From assembly GCA_027886175.1 (NCBI GenBank), contig JAJNNQ010000003.1:28003501-28067500 (forward strand): a stretch of 64,000 bases of DNA. The letters run 5' to 3'. Shown piece after piece: positions 22,943-34,945 of this stretch (positions are counted from its first letter, which is position 1; the number at the start of each line of letters is the position of its first letter). Under the pieces are notes generated by a model, which saw only the letters and a program-made list of their open reading frames with translations, did not search any database and was not told the origin of the DNA. This DNA comes from Phylloscopus collybita. Taxonomy: Eukaryota; Chordata; Aves; Passeriformes; Phylloscopidae. Both the position numbers and the translations under genes were made by a program.

Positions 22943-24395
22943 ATCCAGGGGCTGCCTTTGCCCCTGCACCTCCCAACAAGGCCACAGGACTCATTTCCGG
23001 GCCCTCTCTGGCCTCTAAATGTAGTCACTGCTTGTCATGTTCAGGTTCTCTGAAGTTCTTTCCCAGGGACCAAAACTGGTAAACAAGGTCATACTTTTTA
23101 AACTATCTTATTTTTCACATTTCTCTCCGAAGGAGGGACTTTGCTTGTTGACCCTTGGTGTGACCAATGGTTCAAAGGATCCCACCTCTTAGGTGGGCAC
23201 ATTGTAAAAGGGTATAAAAATAGGTTCTGAGAATAAACCAGCCCCTTTTTAGAGCATCAGCCTTCTGATTCACGAGTCCGTGTCTTTCTTTCGTGTCCAA
23301 CAGTGACATCTAAACATGGAAAGGTCAAGCCCTGTTTCACTAATGAGCAGCAACCTAGTGCAGAACACTCATGAACCTGGTTCTTTCACTACTGAGGGGA
23401 TACAAACACAACATCTGGTTTAAACTTTCATCTCAAGGTCAACTTGAGCTCAGGGCCTGTTGTTCAGGTCTTGGGACTTCACCGGTTCCAGCAAACTCAC
23501 AGATGCCCAAGCATTTACACCTCTGATGCTGAAGTTCATGCACCCATTCTGGCTGAACTGTACAGTTGAACTGCAGTCATTCTGCTCTGCATCACATTCT
23601 GAAATGGACTGGAATGAACTGGGTGAAAGAGCCTGGAAACCATGAAAAACGACTGCGACTGCCATTCCAACACCTCTCCCAGACATCCAGCTCAAGGAAG
23701 TATTCTGACGGAAGCACATCCTGAAGGAGCCCCAACCCTGAGAATGCCACAGGCAAAAGCAGCAAACAGTGGACACAGTACACACAGTTTTGGGTGCAAA
23801 ACTGTCACACCTCATGACAAAGGCAAGACAAGGAAAACAGCTCCTCCAGGCAAGGAAAGTTAAATATTCTTTGCCCCAGTGATAAAAGCCCCAAAACGGG
23901 TCACAAACCCAAAAGCAACTGAACCCCAGCTGTCCTGAGTTTCATTTGATGTTCAGTACCTTCCCAGACTGGGGATATGTAAGGGAAGTCTCACATGCCT
24001 TTTTCAACTCCTCTGTCTCTGCTTCCTTTTCCCTAAAGCACCATTGTTCAACGCCGGGGCTGAGGCTACCTAAATGCCTTGAAAAGGAAAGCTTAAGCTA
24101 GCAGAAGTAATTCACATCACTCAAAAGCTGAATCCACTTCAAAGAAATAGTTCTTAAAAACTTGTTGGGTCTGCCACAGACATTTTATTATTGAAGGTAC
24201 TTCCTAAATCAGCCAAGAACACAAATTTTAATAAGCTGTTTCTTCATTCCATGTTCTTTCCAAGTTAAAGGCTAATTAAAATCTTCAGTCTCAGCCCCCA
24301 GCCATCCACCACAAAAGATTCAAGGGGGAGAAACAAAGGCAGGAATGTCTCTGTGCTTTCCAAAACATGTTACATGTTCTCCTCTCACTTGTAAA
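22943..24395. repeat. Segmental duplication D, copy 1
   Basis: From GGGGCTGCCTTTGCCCC to TCCTCTCACTTGTAAAAA. It recurs at about 33,467-34,945 with a few percent divergence and small indels. In copy 1 the right end is cut by the 72-bp satellite. It contains the LTR-like promoter listed separately. The remainder (23.3-24.4 kb) has no convincing gene; a 61-codon frame at 23,460 is not conserved in copy 2. Confidence 0.8.
23020..23302 (+). repeat. LTR-like element (possible solo LTR) in D copy 1
   Basis: A 283-bp stretch bounded by TGTAGTC and CCAACA, with GGGTATAAAAATAGG (TATA box, about 23,210) and AATAAACC (poly-A signal, about 23,233) spaced as in a short LTR, and a TTTCTTTCGTGTCC end typical of avian retroviral U5. 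No flanking 4-6 bp duplication is evident and no internal sequence follows. The same element is at 33,539-33,821. Confidence 0.45.
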
Positions 24396-27300
24396 AACAC
24401 AGATGGCACTGTCACTCCACGGGTCATTGGCGACTTTCATTGCGGTTTCTGTAGTTTTGCACTCAAACCACGAGATGGCACAGTCGCCACACTGATCAGC
24501 GTCGATTGTTGTGGGGGCTGCTATAGTTCTTCACTCCAGGCACCAGATGGCGCTGTCGCTCCACTGTTCCCTGGCGACTTGCGTTGCGTTTGGTGTAGAT
24601 TTTCCCTCCAACCACGAGATGGCGCAGTCACACCAATGATTAGTAAGGACTGTCGTGGTGGCTGCTGTAGTTCTTCGCTCCAGGCACCTAATGGCGCTGT
24701 CGCTCCACTGGTCCCTGGAAACTTGCGTTGCGGTTGCTGTAGTTTTTTCCTCGACCACGAGATGGCGCAGTCGCCCCACTGATCAATGCCGACTGTCGTG
24801 GTGGCTGCTGTAGTTCTTCGCTCCAGGCACCAGATGGCGATGTTGCTCTACTGGTCCCTGGCGACTTTCGTTGCGGTTGCTGTAGTTTTTCCCCCCAACC
24901 ACGAGATGGCACAGTCACCCCACTGGTCAGCGGCGACTATTGTGGTGGCTGCTGTAGATCTTGGCTCCAGGCACCAGATGGTGATGTCGCTCCACTGGTC
25001 ACCGGCAACTTTTGTTGCGGTTGCTGTAGTTTTGCACTCAAACCACGAGATGGCACAGTCACGCCCCTGATTAGTGGGGACTGTCGTGGAGGCTGCTGTA
25101 GTTCTTTGCTCCACGAACCAGATGGCGCTGTTGCCCCACTGGTCACTGGCGACTTCTTTTTAGGCTGGTGTAGTTTTTCCCTCCAACCACGAGATGGCGC
25201 AGTCGCCCCTCTGACCAGCAGCGACTGTTGTGTTGGCTGCTGTAGTTCTTCGCTCCACAAACCAGAGGCGTTGTTGCTCCACTGGTCACTTGCGACTTTC
25301 GTTGAGGTTGCTGTAGTTTTTCCCTCCAACCACGAGATGGCGCACTCGCCCCACTGCTCAGCAGCGACTGTTGTTGTGGCTGCTGTAGTTCTTCGCTCCA
25401 CGAACCAGATGGCGTTGTCGCTCCACTGGTCACTGGAAACTTTGGTTGCGGTTGCTGTAGTTTTTCCCTCCAACCACGAGATGGCGCAGTCGCCCCACTG
25501 ATCAGCGGCGACTGTCCTCGTTGCTGCTGTAGGTCTTCGCTCCAGGCACCTGATGGTGCTGTCGCTCCACTGGTCACTGGCGACTTGCTTTGCGGTTGCT
25601 GTAGGTGTTCCCTCTAACCACGAGATGGCGCAGTCGCCCCACTGATGAGCGGTGACTGTCCTGGTGGCTGCTGTAGTTCTTGGCTCCAGGCACCGGATTG
25701 CACTGTTGCTCCAGTGGTCGCCGGCGACTTTCGTTGCCGTTGCTGTAGTTTTTCCTTTTAAACACAAGATGGCGGAGTCGTCCCACTGATCAGCGGCGAT
25801 TGTCATGGGGGCTGCTGTAGTTCTTCGCTCCAGGCACCTGATGGCGCTGTCGCTCCACTGGTCCCTGGCGAATTTCGTTTCGGTTGCTGTACTTTTTCCC
25901 TCCGACCAGGAGATGGCGCGGTCGCCCTACTGATAAGCGGCGACTGTCGTGGTGGCTGCTATAGTTCTTCTCTCCAAGCACCAGATGGCGCTGTCGCCCC
26001 ACTGATAAGCGGCGACTGTCATGGTGGCTGCTGTAGTTCTTCGCTCCAGGCACCAGATGGCGCTGTTGCTCTACTGGTCACCGGCAACTTTGGTTGCGGT
26101 TGCTGTAGTGTTTCCCTCCAACCACGAGATGGCGCAGTCGCCCCTCTGACCAGCAGCGACTGTTGTGTTGGCTGCTGTAGTTCTTCGCTCCACGAACCAG
26201 AGGGCGTTGTCGCTTAACTGATCCCTGGCGACTCTCGTTGCGGTTGCTGTAGTTTTTCCCTCCAAGCACCAGATGGCGCTGTCGCCCCACTGATCAGCGC
26301 CGACTGTCCTGGTGGCTGCTGTAGTTCTTCGCTCCAGGCACCTAATGGCGATGTTGCTCTACTGGTCCCTGGCGACTTGCGTTGCGGTTGCTGTAGTTTT
26401 TCCCTCCAACCACGAGATGGCGTGGTCGCCCCACTGATCAGCGGCGACTATTGTGGTGGCTGCTGTAGTTCTTGGCTCCAGGCACCAGATGGCGATGTCG
26501 CTCCACTGGTCACCGGCAACTTTTGTTGTGGTTGCTGTAGTTTTGCACTCAAACCACGAGATGGCACAGTCACGCCCCTGATTAGTGGGGACTGTCCTGG
26601 AGGCTGCTGTAGTTCTTTGCTCCACGAACCAGATGGCGCTGGTGCTCCACTGGTCACTGGCGACTTCTTTTGACGCTGCTGTAGTTTTTCCCTCCAACCG
26701 CGAGATGGTGCAGTCGCCCCACTCATCAGCAGTGACTGTTGTGGTGGCTGCTTTATTCTTGGCTCCAGGCACCAGGTGGCACTGTCGCTCCACTGGTCAC
26801 TGGTGACTTGCGTTGCGGTTGCTGTAGTTTTTCCCTTGGACTACGAGATGGCGCAGTCGCCCCACTGCTCAGCAGTGACGGTCGTGGTGGCTGCTGTAGT
26901 TCTTCGCTCCAGGCACCAGACGGCGATGTCGTTCTACTGGTCCCTGGCGACTTGCGTTGCGGTTGCTGTAGTTTTTCCCTCCAAACACGAGATGGCACAG
27001 TCGCCCCACTGATCAGCGGCGTCTGTCCTGGTGGCTGCAAAAGTTCTTCGCTCCAGGCACCTAATGGCGCTGTCGCTCCACTGGTCCCCTGCAACTTTGG
27101 TTGCGGTTGCTGTAGTTTTTCCCTCCAACCACGAGATGGCACAGTCGCCCCACTGATCAGTGGTAACTGTTGCGGTGGCTGCTGTAGTTCTTGGCTCCAG
27201 GCACCAGATGGCGGTGTTGCTCCACTGCTCCCTGGAAACTTGCGTTTTGGTTGCTATAGTTTTTTTCCCTCGACCACGAGATGGCGCAGTCGCCCCACTG

Positions 27301-30300
27301 GTCAGCGGCGACTGTCGTGGTGGCTGCTGTAGTTCTTCGCTCCAGGCACCAGATGGCGATGTGTTCTCTACTGGTCCCTGGCAACTTTCGTTGCGGTTGC
27401 TGTAGTTTTTCCCTCCAACCACGAGATGGCGCAGTCACACCACTGATTAGTGGGGACTGTCGTGGAGGCTGCTGTAGTTCTTTGCTCCATGAACCAGATG
27501 GCGCTGTCGCTCCACTGGTCACTGGCGACTTCTTTTGAGGCTGCTGTAGTTTTTCCCTCCAACCATGAGATAGTGCAGTCGCCCCACTCATCAGCAGTGA
27601 CTGTCGTGGTGGCTGCTTTAATTCTATGCTCCAGGCACCAGGTGGCGCTGTCGCTCTACTGGTCACCGGCAACTTTCGTTGCGGTTGCTGTAGTTTTTCC
27701 TTTGGACTACAAGATGGGGCAGTCACCCCACTGCTCAGCAGCGACGGTCGTGGTGGCTGCTTTAATTCTTGGCTCCAGGCACCAGGTGGCGCTGTCGCTC
27801 CACTGGTCACTGGTGACTTGTGTTGCAGTTGCTGTAGTTTTTCCCTTGGACTACGAGATGGCGCAGTCGCCCCACTGCTCAGCAGTGACGGTCGTGGTGG
27901 CTGCTGTAGTTCTTTGCTCCAGGCACCTAATGGCGCTGTCGCTCCACTGGTCCCCGGCAACTTTGGTTGCGGTTGCTGTAGTTTTTCCCTCCGACCACGA
28001 GATGGTGCAATCGCCCCACTGATCCGCAATGACTGTCGTGGGGGCTGATGTAGTTCTTCGCTCCAGGCACCAGATGGCGCTGTCGCCCCACTGGTCACAG
28101 GCGACTTTCGTTTCGGTTGCTGTATTTTTTCCCTCTGACCACGAGATGGCGCAGTCGCCCTACTGATCAGCGGTGACATTCTTGGCGGCTCCTGCAGTTC
28201 TTCAATCCACGAACGAGATGGCGATCTCGCTCCACTGGTCACTGGCGACTTCCATCGCGGTTGATGTAGTTTTTCCCTCCAACCACGAAATGGAGAAGTC
28301 GCCCCTCTAATCAGCGGCGACTGTCGTGGTGGCTGCTGTAGTTCTTCGCTCCAGGCACCTAATGGCGCTGTTGCTTCACTGGTCCCTGGCAACTTTGGTT
28401 GCAGTTGCTGTAGTTTTTCCCTCCGACCAAGAGATGGCACAGTCGCCCCACTGATCAGCGGTGACTGTCGTGGTGGCTGCTGGATTTCTTGGCTCCAGGC
28501 ACCTAATGGTGATGTCGCTCCACTGGTCACCAGCAACTTTGGTTGCAGTTGCTGTAGTTTTTCCCTCCAACCACGAGATGGCGCAGTCACGTCACTGATT
28601 AGTGGGGACTGTCGTGGTGGCTGCCGTAGTTCTTTGCTCCACGAACCAGATGGCGCTGTCGCTCCACTTGTCACTGGCAACTTCTTTTGAGGCTGCTGTA
28701 GTTTCTCCCTCCAACCACGAGATGGTGCAGTCGCCCCACTCATCAGCATCGACTGTTGTGGTGGCTGCTTTAATTCTTGGCTCCAGGCACCAGGTGGCGA
28801 TGTTGCTCCACTGGTCACAGGCAACTTCTGTTGCGGTTGCTGTAGTTTTTCCCTCCGACCAAGAGATGGAGCAGTCGCCCCACTGATCAGCGGTGACTGT
28901 CGTGGTGCCTGCTGGAGTTCTTGGCTCCACGCACCAGATGGCGCTGGCGCTCCACTGGTCACCGGCAATTTTTGTTGCGGTTGCTGTAGTTTTTCCCTCC
29001 AACCACGAGATGGCGCAGTCACCCCTCTGATGACCAGCGATTGTTGTAGTGGCTGCTGTAGTTCTTCGCTCCACGAACCAGATGGCGTTGTCGCTCCCCT
29101 AGTCCCTGGCGAGTTTCGTTGAGGTTGCTGTAGTTTTTCCCTCTATCCACAAGATGGCGGAGTCGCCCACTGATCAGCGGCGACTGTTGTGGTGACTGCT
29201 GTAGTTCTTCGCTCCAGGCACCAGACGGCGATGTCGCTCTACTGGTCCCTGGTGCCCTGCGTTGCGGTTGCTGTAGTTTTTCCCTCCGACCACGAGATGG
29301 CGCAATCGCCCCACTGATCCGCAGTGACTGTCATGGGGGTTGATGTAGTTCTTCGCTCCAGGCACCAGATGGCGCGGTCGCCCCACTGGTCAGCGGCGAC
29401 TGTCGTGGTGGCTGCTGTAGTTCTACGCTCGAGGCACCAGATGGCGTTGTCGGTGCACTGGTCCCCAGCGACGTGCATTGCGGTCGCTGTATTTTTTCCC
29501 TCTGACCACGAGATGACGCAGTCGCCCTACTGATCAGCGGTGACATTCTTGGTGGCTCCTGTAGTTCTTCAATCCATGAACGAGATGGCGATCTTGCTGC
29601 ACTGGTCACTGGCAACTTTCGTTGAGGTTGGTGTTGTTTTTCCCTCTAACCACAAGATGGCGGAGTCGCCACACTGATCAGCGGCAACTGTCGTGGGGGC
29701 TGCTGTAGTTCTTTGCTCCACGAACCAGATGGCGCTGTCGCTCCACTGGTCCCTGGCGACTTTCGTTGTGATTACTGTAGTTTTTCCCTCCAACCACGAG
29801 ATGGCGTATTCGCCCCACTGATCAGCGGTGACTGTCGTGATGGCTGCTGTAGTTCTTCGCTCCAGGCACCCGACGGCGATGTTGCTCTTCTGGTCCCTGG
29901 CGACTTGCGTTGCGGTTGCTGTAGGTGTTCCCTCTAACCACGAGATGGCGCAGTTGCCCCACTGAGGAGCGGCAACTGTTTTGGTGGCTGCTGTAGTTCT
30001 TCGCTCCAGGCAGCAGATGGCGATGTCGCTCCACTGATCCCTGGTGACTTTCGTTGCGGTTGCTGTAGTTTTTCCCTCCAACCACGAGATGGCGCACTCG
30101 CCCCACTGCTCAGCAGCGACTGTCGTGGTGGCTGCTGTAGTTCTTCGCTCCAGGCACCAGACGGCGCTGTCGCTCCACTGGTCCCTGGAGACTTGCGTTG
30201 CAGTTGCTGTAGTTTTTCCCTCCAACCACAAGATGACAGAGTCGCCCCACTGATGAGCGGCGACTGACGTGGGGGCTGCTGTAGTTCTTCGCTCCAGGCA

Positions 30301-31035
30301 CCAGACGGCGATGTTGCTCTTCTGGTCGCTGGCGACTTGCGTTGCGGTTGCTGTAGTTTTTCCCTCCAACCACGAGATAGCGCAGTCACGCCACTGATTA
30401 GTGGGGACTGTCGTGGAGGCTGCTGTACTTCTCTGCTCCATGAACCAGATGGCGCTGTTGCTCTACTGGTCACTGGCGACTTCTTTTGACGCTGCTGTAG
30501 TTTTTCCCTCCAACCACGAGATGATGCAGTCGCCCCACTCATCCGCAGCGACTATCATGGTGGCTGCTTTAATTCTTGGCTCCAGGCACCAGTTGGCGAT
30601 GTCGTTCCACTGGTCACTGGCGACTTGCGTTGCGGTTTCTGTAGGTGTTCCCTCTAACCACAAGATGGCGCAGTTGCCCCACTGATGAGCGGCGACTGTC
30701 CTGGTGGCTGCTGTAGTTCTTTGCTCCAGGCACCGGATTGCACTCTTGCTCCAGTGGTCGCTGGCGACTTTCATTGCAGCTGCTGTAGTTTTTCCCTCAG
30801 AACAGGAGATGGCGCAGTCGCCTTTCAGATCAGCGGCGACTGTCGTGGGGGCTGCTCTAGTTCTTCGCTCCAGGCACCAGATGGCGATGTCGCTCCACTG
30901 ATCCCTGGTGACTTTCGTTGCGGTTGCTGTAGTTTTTCCCTCCAACCACGAGATGGCGCACTCGCCCCACTGCTCAGCAGCGACTGTCGTGGTGGCTGCT
31001 GTAGTTCTTCGCTCCAGGCATCACACGGCGCTGTC
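24396..31035. repeat. 72-bp monomer / 144-bp dimer satellite array
   Basis: About 46 dimers. Monomer a contains TTTTTCCCTCCAACCACGAG and monomer b TTCTTCGCTCCAGGCACCAG. Both share GATGGCGC, CCACTG and GGCTGCTGTAG/GGTTGCTGTAG, so they come from one ancestral 72-mer. Because 72 is a multiple of 3 and stops are rare in the unit, five of the six frames stay open over long distances, up to 621 codons on the minus strand at 27,157-29,022. Single-base indels between blocks move the frame. No start, splice or promoter signal supports a gene of its own. Confidence 0.9.
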
Positions 31036-32529
31036 GCCTCATGCAGCAGACCCTCCGTGTCTAACCCCAACATTCCTGCTAACAACTCAAAAGTACTTTC
31101 TGTCTCTGATTTCTTTTCTACCTTTTCTTCATTTCAAACCTTTACTTTTCGTTTCGCACCCACGCTTTCAGAGGCAGCAGCAACACTGAGAGCACGGTGG
31201 CCTATACTTTTGATAGCTGCGGCCAAGCTTTTTGCTTGTTTGGCCAGCGCCCACAGATCCTCCTCTCCGAGGGCCAATCCTCGATGGATCGCTCCGCCCT
31301 GGCCACGCCCTGGCCTTGCCTGCGCTGCTTCAGTTCCTGGGGGGGGCAGCCTCTGCCGCTCCTCCCCCCGGAGCCTCTGCTCCCGGAGCCACCGCCCCCG
31401 GAGCCGCCCCATCCCGCATGTCACCTCTGCCCGGACTCCGCCCCAATGGACCTGAGCTCACGTTCAGCAAAGCAGACGCACCCTGACCCGCGCTGCTCCC
31501 CGTAGCTTGCGTCATTCCCACGTGACGAGCCGCTAACGCCGACCCTGCCGCCATTGTCCCAGTTTCCGCGCACTCCGCTGTGCCCTGGCTCAGCACGTCC
31601 CCCAAGCCATCCCAAACGCGTTCCTGCCTGCGCGGTTTCCACGGAACCCCACCTTCCTCCACCGCCCCGCGCATCCCCAGCCCGTTGCTTGCCATTTCCC
31701 TCCCCCGCCCCACTATCTCCGAGGAAAGGGGAAGCACCGGAGGGCTGTTGCGCGGCGTCGAAGGGGGGTCGAACGGGCTCCTTGGTGGGCTAGATTCTCG
31801 ACTCTCCCATCCCCCCTCCTGGGGTGCGTCTCCTGCCTCCGCAGGGCACGCCTCGAAAGAGAGCATGTCCTGATCTTCCTCCTCACTGGGGTGTATTAAA
31901 AGCTTTAAGTTCCCCGGGACAAATTTTGGGAAATAGTCTAACTCAATGCCTTTGTTCCCTTGTGTGGAAAGCTGCTGATCCCCCGCTGCTTCTGAGACAA
32001 GCTGTCATCTCTAATCTGTCTCCTGCAGGAGACCCTTTAACCGCTGGGTGATGGCCAACACCTGTCTCCGCTAGTAACCGACTAGCAGAGGAGTCACCTT
32101 GTTCATCCCCCTCCCCCCCATGGTGGGTCAGGGAAAGGAATTCCTATGCTTCGCCCTGTGACTGCTTTTAACATAACTCTCGCAGCCGTCACGAGTTTCA
32201 AAGCTATCTTGTCCTTTTGAGTCGCCTGATGATATAATTCCCTGTTTGCCTCTTGCCAAAACCCCGGTTCAAATAACACTGTTGTCTCACAGAAAGGTTA
32301 ATTACATCTCACCCAGAGCAGTAACGAATGGAGCTCTTTTTCTGTGAGACCCGCAGGGTGAGCTGAAACAATCCCCTGCAAGGCAGACAGCAAGCTGAGC
32401 TGCTCCTGGGACAGGGACATAATTCCCCCCATTGTGTGATCTTGTATCTCAACTGGTCTTACCACTGAAAGAACCAAAGTGCAGGTGCTTTCCGGTTCAG
32501 CTCGGAGGTTCCCGATCACCGACCAGCAT
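31036..32529 (-). pseudogene. gag: Beta-like ERV gag N-terminal part, broken
   Basis: This is the remains of a retroviral capsid-precursor gene. The matrix-like part at about 32,430-32,170 shows MSLSQEQLSLLSALQGIVS, a TEKELHSLLLWVR helix and, after one stop at 32,298, an ELYHQATQKDK block like the betaretroviral matrix core. A Gly/Ala/Pro-rich stretch (31.3-31.9 kb) follows, with stops and shifts. Then comes a helical tract (LALGEEDLWALAKQAKSL, about 31,270), a TGA at 31,134-31,136, and GMLGLDTEGLLHEA just before the satellite. The 32,519, 31,424 and 31,085 frames are all in register. No capsid, nucleocapsid or pol is present: the gene ends at the satellite junction. The class assignment is by resemblance only. 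Confidence 0.55.
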
Positions 32530-32719
32530 TTGACAGGACGACGAACTCCAGGGCCCTTGGAAATCCGTCTGTCTGAGACGAACCTGAGATCAGCTGCTCT
32601 CGTCCTTTTCTTCCTTCTCTGGTCTTCAGTTCAGATGATGGCAATTCAGCTCCTCGGCTTCTGGGGGCTTCTTGCTGGCTTCTGAGGACTCTTCTGGACG
32701 AAGGACTTCCCTGGGCGAC
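32530..32719 (-). other. ERV leader between primer site and gag
   Basis: The 5' untranslated leader of the beta-like ERV on the minus strand. No coding signal was noted. Confidence 0.45.
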
Positions 32720-32737
32720 GCCCACCCAGGGACGCCA
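32720..32737 (-). other. Primer binding site, tRNA-Asn type
   Basis: The minus strand reads TGGCGTCCCTGGGTGGGC, which complements the 3' end of vertebrate tRNA-Asn (GUU), ending CCCACCCAGGGACG plus CCA. It lies just inside an LTR, which fixes the 5' end and the minus orientation of this ERV. Confidence 0.75.
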
Positions 32738-33175
32738 GTTCTCGGGGTCTCTGCTTGCCCGAGAATGAGGGTGGTCGTCCTTCGGAAAGCCCTGAGCCAC
32801 CCACAGAAAAGATGAGGAGTCTTCAGATGTTCTTTTTCAAGGTTTCTCTCCTTGTTTATTTTATCTTATCTCTATACTTTTCCCTGAGCTCTGCCAAGGT
32901 CTGGACAGCACGGGCAACAGGTGACGACTGCCTGCCTGCTCCCAGCTCGTCATCTTATATACAGATAATTGCATGTACATTATTTACAATTGTGACCCAA
33001 TGCATGCACTTGACACTAAACAGGTGTTTTCTACTTTGACCCAATCCCTCTAAATCTACTTCATGTTATCACCACTGCACAAAATGGAGACGAAGAGGGA
33101 GAAGACTCTAGAGTAACGCCCAGAATCCTCCATCTTGTCTCTGGTCATTCTTATCTTAAAACCCCTAATGTGAAA
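32738..33175 (-). repeat. 5' LTR of the beta-like ERV (edges approximate)
   Basis: The minus strand shows TATATAAG (32,954-32,961) and AATAAA (32,855-32,860), about 95 bp apart, then the primer site. The left edge is within about 20 bases of 32,738; an inverted pair TTCTCGGG/CCCGAGAA lies there. The outer edge is uncertain because no second LTR copy is in the window. Confidence 0.55.
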
Positions 33176-33466
33176 CTATTAATACTTTCTACTAGCTTTG
33201 AGGGCTTGCAATTCATCCCATAGTGTTGGTAATTTTTCCCATGGACTATAATCGAGACCCTTGCCTGCCTGGGGTCCATGCCAGGGTCTGCAACCCCACT
33301 GCACAAATCTCAGACCCCCCTGTACAGGTTTTAAACCCCCCTGTACAGGTTTCTGTTTCCAGAGGAACACTCTGGACTCCCACAGGTCGGGGGTCACTGG
33401 GAGGGACTTTTTAGTCAGCTTTGGAGACAGGGATGTCCAAGATGTGACCCCCTAGGCCCCATCAAA
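33176..33466. other. Junction: short CCCCTGTACAGGTTT repeats plus a fragment of unit A
   Basis: Two copies of CCCCTGTACAGGTTT at about 33,317-33,350, then from about 33,383 a fragment of the A-unit start (GGTCGGGGGTCACTGGGAGGG through GATGTGACCCCCTAGG) that joins D copy 2 directly. This shows that D copy 2 was once next to an A unit, as copy 1 is, with about 1.1 kb deleted between. Confidence 0.6.
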
Positions 33467-34945
33467 GGGGCTGCCTTTGCCCCTGCACCTCCCAGCAAGG
33501 CCACAGGACTGATTTCAGGGCCCTGCCTGGCCTCTAAATGTAGTCGCTGCTTGTCGTGTTTAGGTTCTCTGAAGTTCTTTCCCAGGTAGCAAAACTGGTA
33601 AACAAGGTCATACTTTTTATACTATCTAGTTTTTCACATTTCTCTCCTAAGGAGGGACTTTGCTTGTTGACCCTTGGTGTGACCAATGGTTCAAAGGATC
33701 CCACCTCTTAGGTGGACACATTGTAAAAGGGTATAAAAATAGGTTCTGAGAATAAACCAGCCCCTTTTTAGAGCATCAGCCTTCTGAATCACAATTCCGT
33801 GTCTTTCTTTCGTGTCCAACAGTGACATCTAAACATGGAAAGGTCAAGCCATGTTTCACTAATGAGCAGCGACCTAGTGCAGAACACTCATGAACCTGGT
33901 TCTTTCACTACTGAGGGGATACAACCACAACATCTGGTTTAAACTTTCATCTCAAAGTCAACTTGAGCTCAGGGCCTGTTGTTCAGGTCTTGGGACTTCA
34001 CCGGTTCCAGCAAACTCACAGATGCCCAAGCATTTACACCTCTGATGCTGAAGTTCATGCACCCATTCTGGCTGAACTGTACTTACCGTTGAACTGCAGT
34101 CATTCTGCTCTGCATCACATTCTGAAATGGACTGGAATGAACTGGGTGAAAGAGCGTGGAAACCATGAAAAACTACTGCGACTGCCATTCCAACACCTCT
34201 CCCAGACATCCAGCTCAAGGAAGCACATCCTGAAGGAGCTGCTTTCCTAAAAGAAACCCCACCCCTGGCAATGCCAGACCACAGGCAAAAGCACCAAACA
34301 CTGGACACAGGACACACAGTTTTGGGTGCAAAACTGTCACACCTCATGACAAAGGCAAGACAAGGAAAACAGCTCCTCCAGGCAAGGAAAGTTAAATATT
34401 CTTTGCCCCAGTGATAAAAGCCCCAAAACAGATCACAAACCCAAAAGCAACTGAACCCCAGCTGTCCTGAGTTTCATTTGATGTTCAGTACCTTCCCAGA
34501 CTAGGGACATGTAAGGCAAGTCTCACACGCCTTTTTCAACCCCTCTGTCCCTGCTTCCTTTTCCCTCAGGCACCATTGTTCAACGCCGGGGCTGAGGCTA
34601 CCTAAATGCCTTGAAAAGGAAAGCTTAAGCTAGCAGAAATAATTCACATCACTCAAAAGCTGTCTCCATTTCAAAGAAGTAGTTCTTCAAAACTTGATGG
34701 GGTCTGCCATAGACATTTTATTATTGAAGTTACTTCATAAATCAGTCAAGAAGACAAATCTTAAAAAGCTGTTTTCTCATTCCATGTTCTTTCCAAGTTA
34801 AAGGCTAATTAAAATCTTCAGTCTCACCCCCCAGCCATCCAACACAAAAGATTTAAGGGGGAGAAACAAAGGCAGGAATGTCTCTGTGCTTTCCCAAAGA
34901 ACACACCCTAAGAGTACATGTTACATGTTCCCCTCTCACCTGTAA
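33467..34945. repeat. Segmental duplication D, copy 2
   Basis: Partner of 22,943-24,395. It includes the LTR-like element and extends past the point where copy 1 is cut by the satellite. Small differences include a TTAC insertion near 34,083 and about 20 bp of extra sequence near 34,905. No gene called. Confidence 0.8.
33539..33821 (+). repeat. LTR-like element in D copy 2
   Basis: Same boundaries (TGTAGTC ... CCAACA), TATA box and poly-A signal as at 23,020-23,302, also 283 bp. It was therefore in place before D duplicated. Confidence 0.45.

Noticed and set aside
27157..29022. 621-codon minus-strand open frame as a large repeat protein gene
   Set aside because: It is the satellite read in a frame that is a multiple of three. 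Other frames are also open, indels change the frame along the array, and no start or promoter signal was found.
24345..31455. Cys-rich plus-strand frames (GGCCSSSLQAPDG type) as secreted proteins
   Set aside because: Antisense or shifted reading of the same satellite; no leader peptide and no stable frame.
33179..33397. 72-codon minus-strand frame (WEKLPTLWDELQAL) as a gene
   Set aside because: It spans a repeat junction and an A-unit fragment; no signals and no recognised family.
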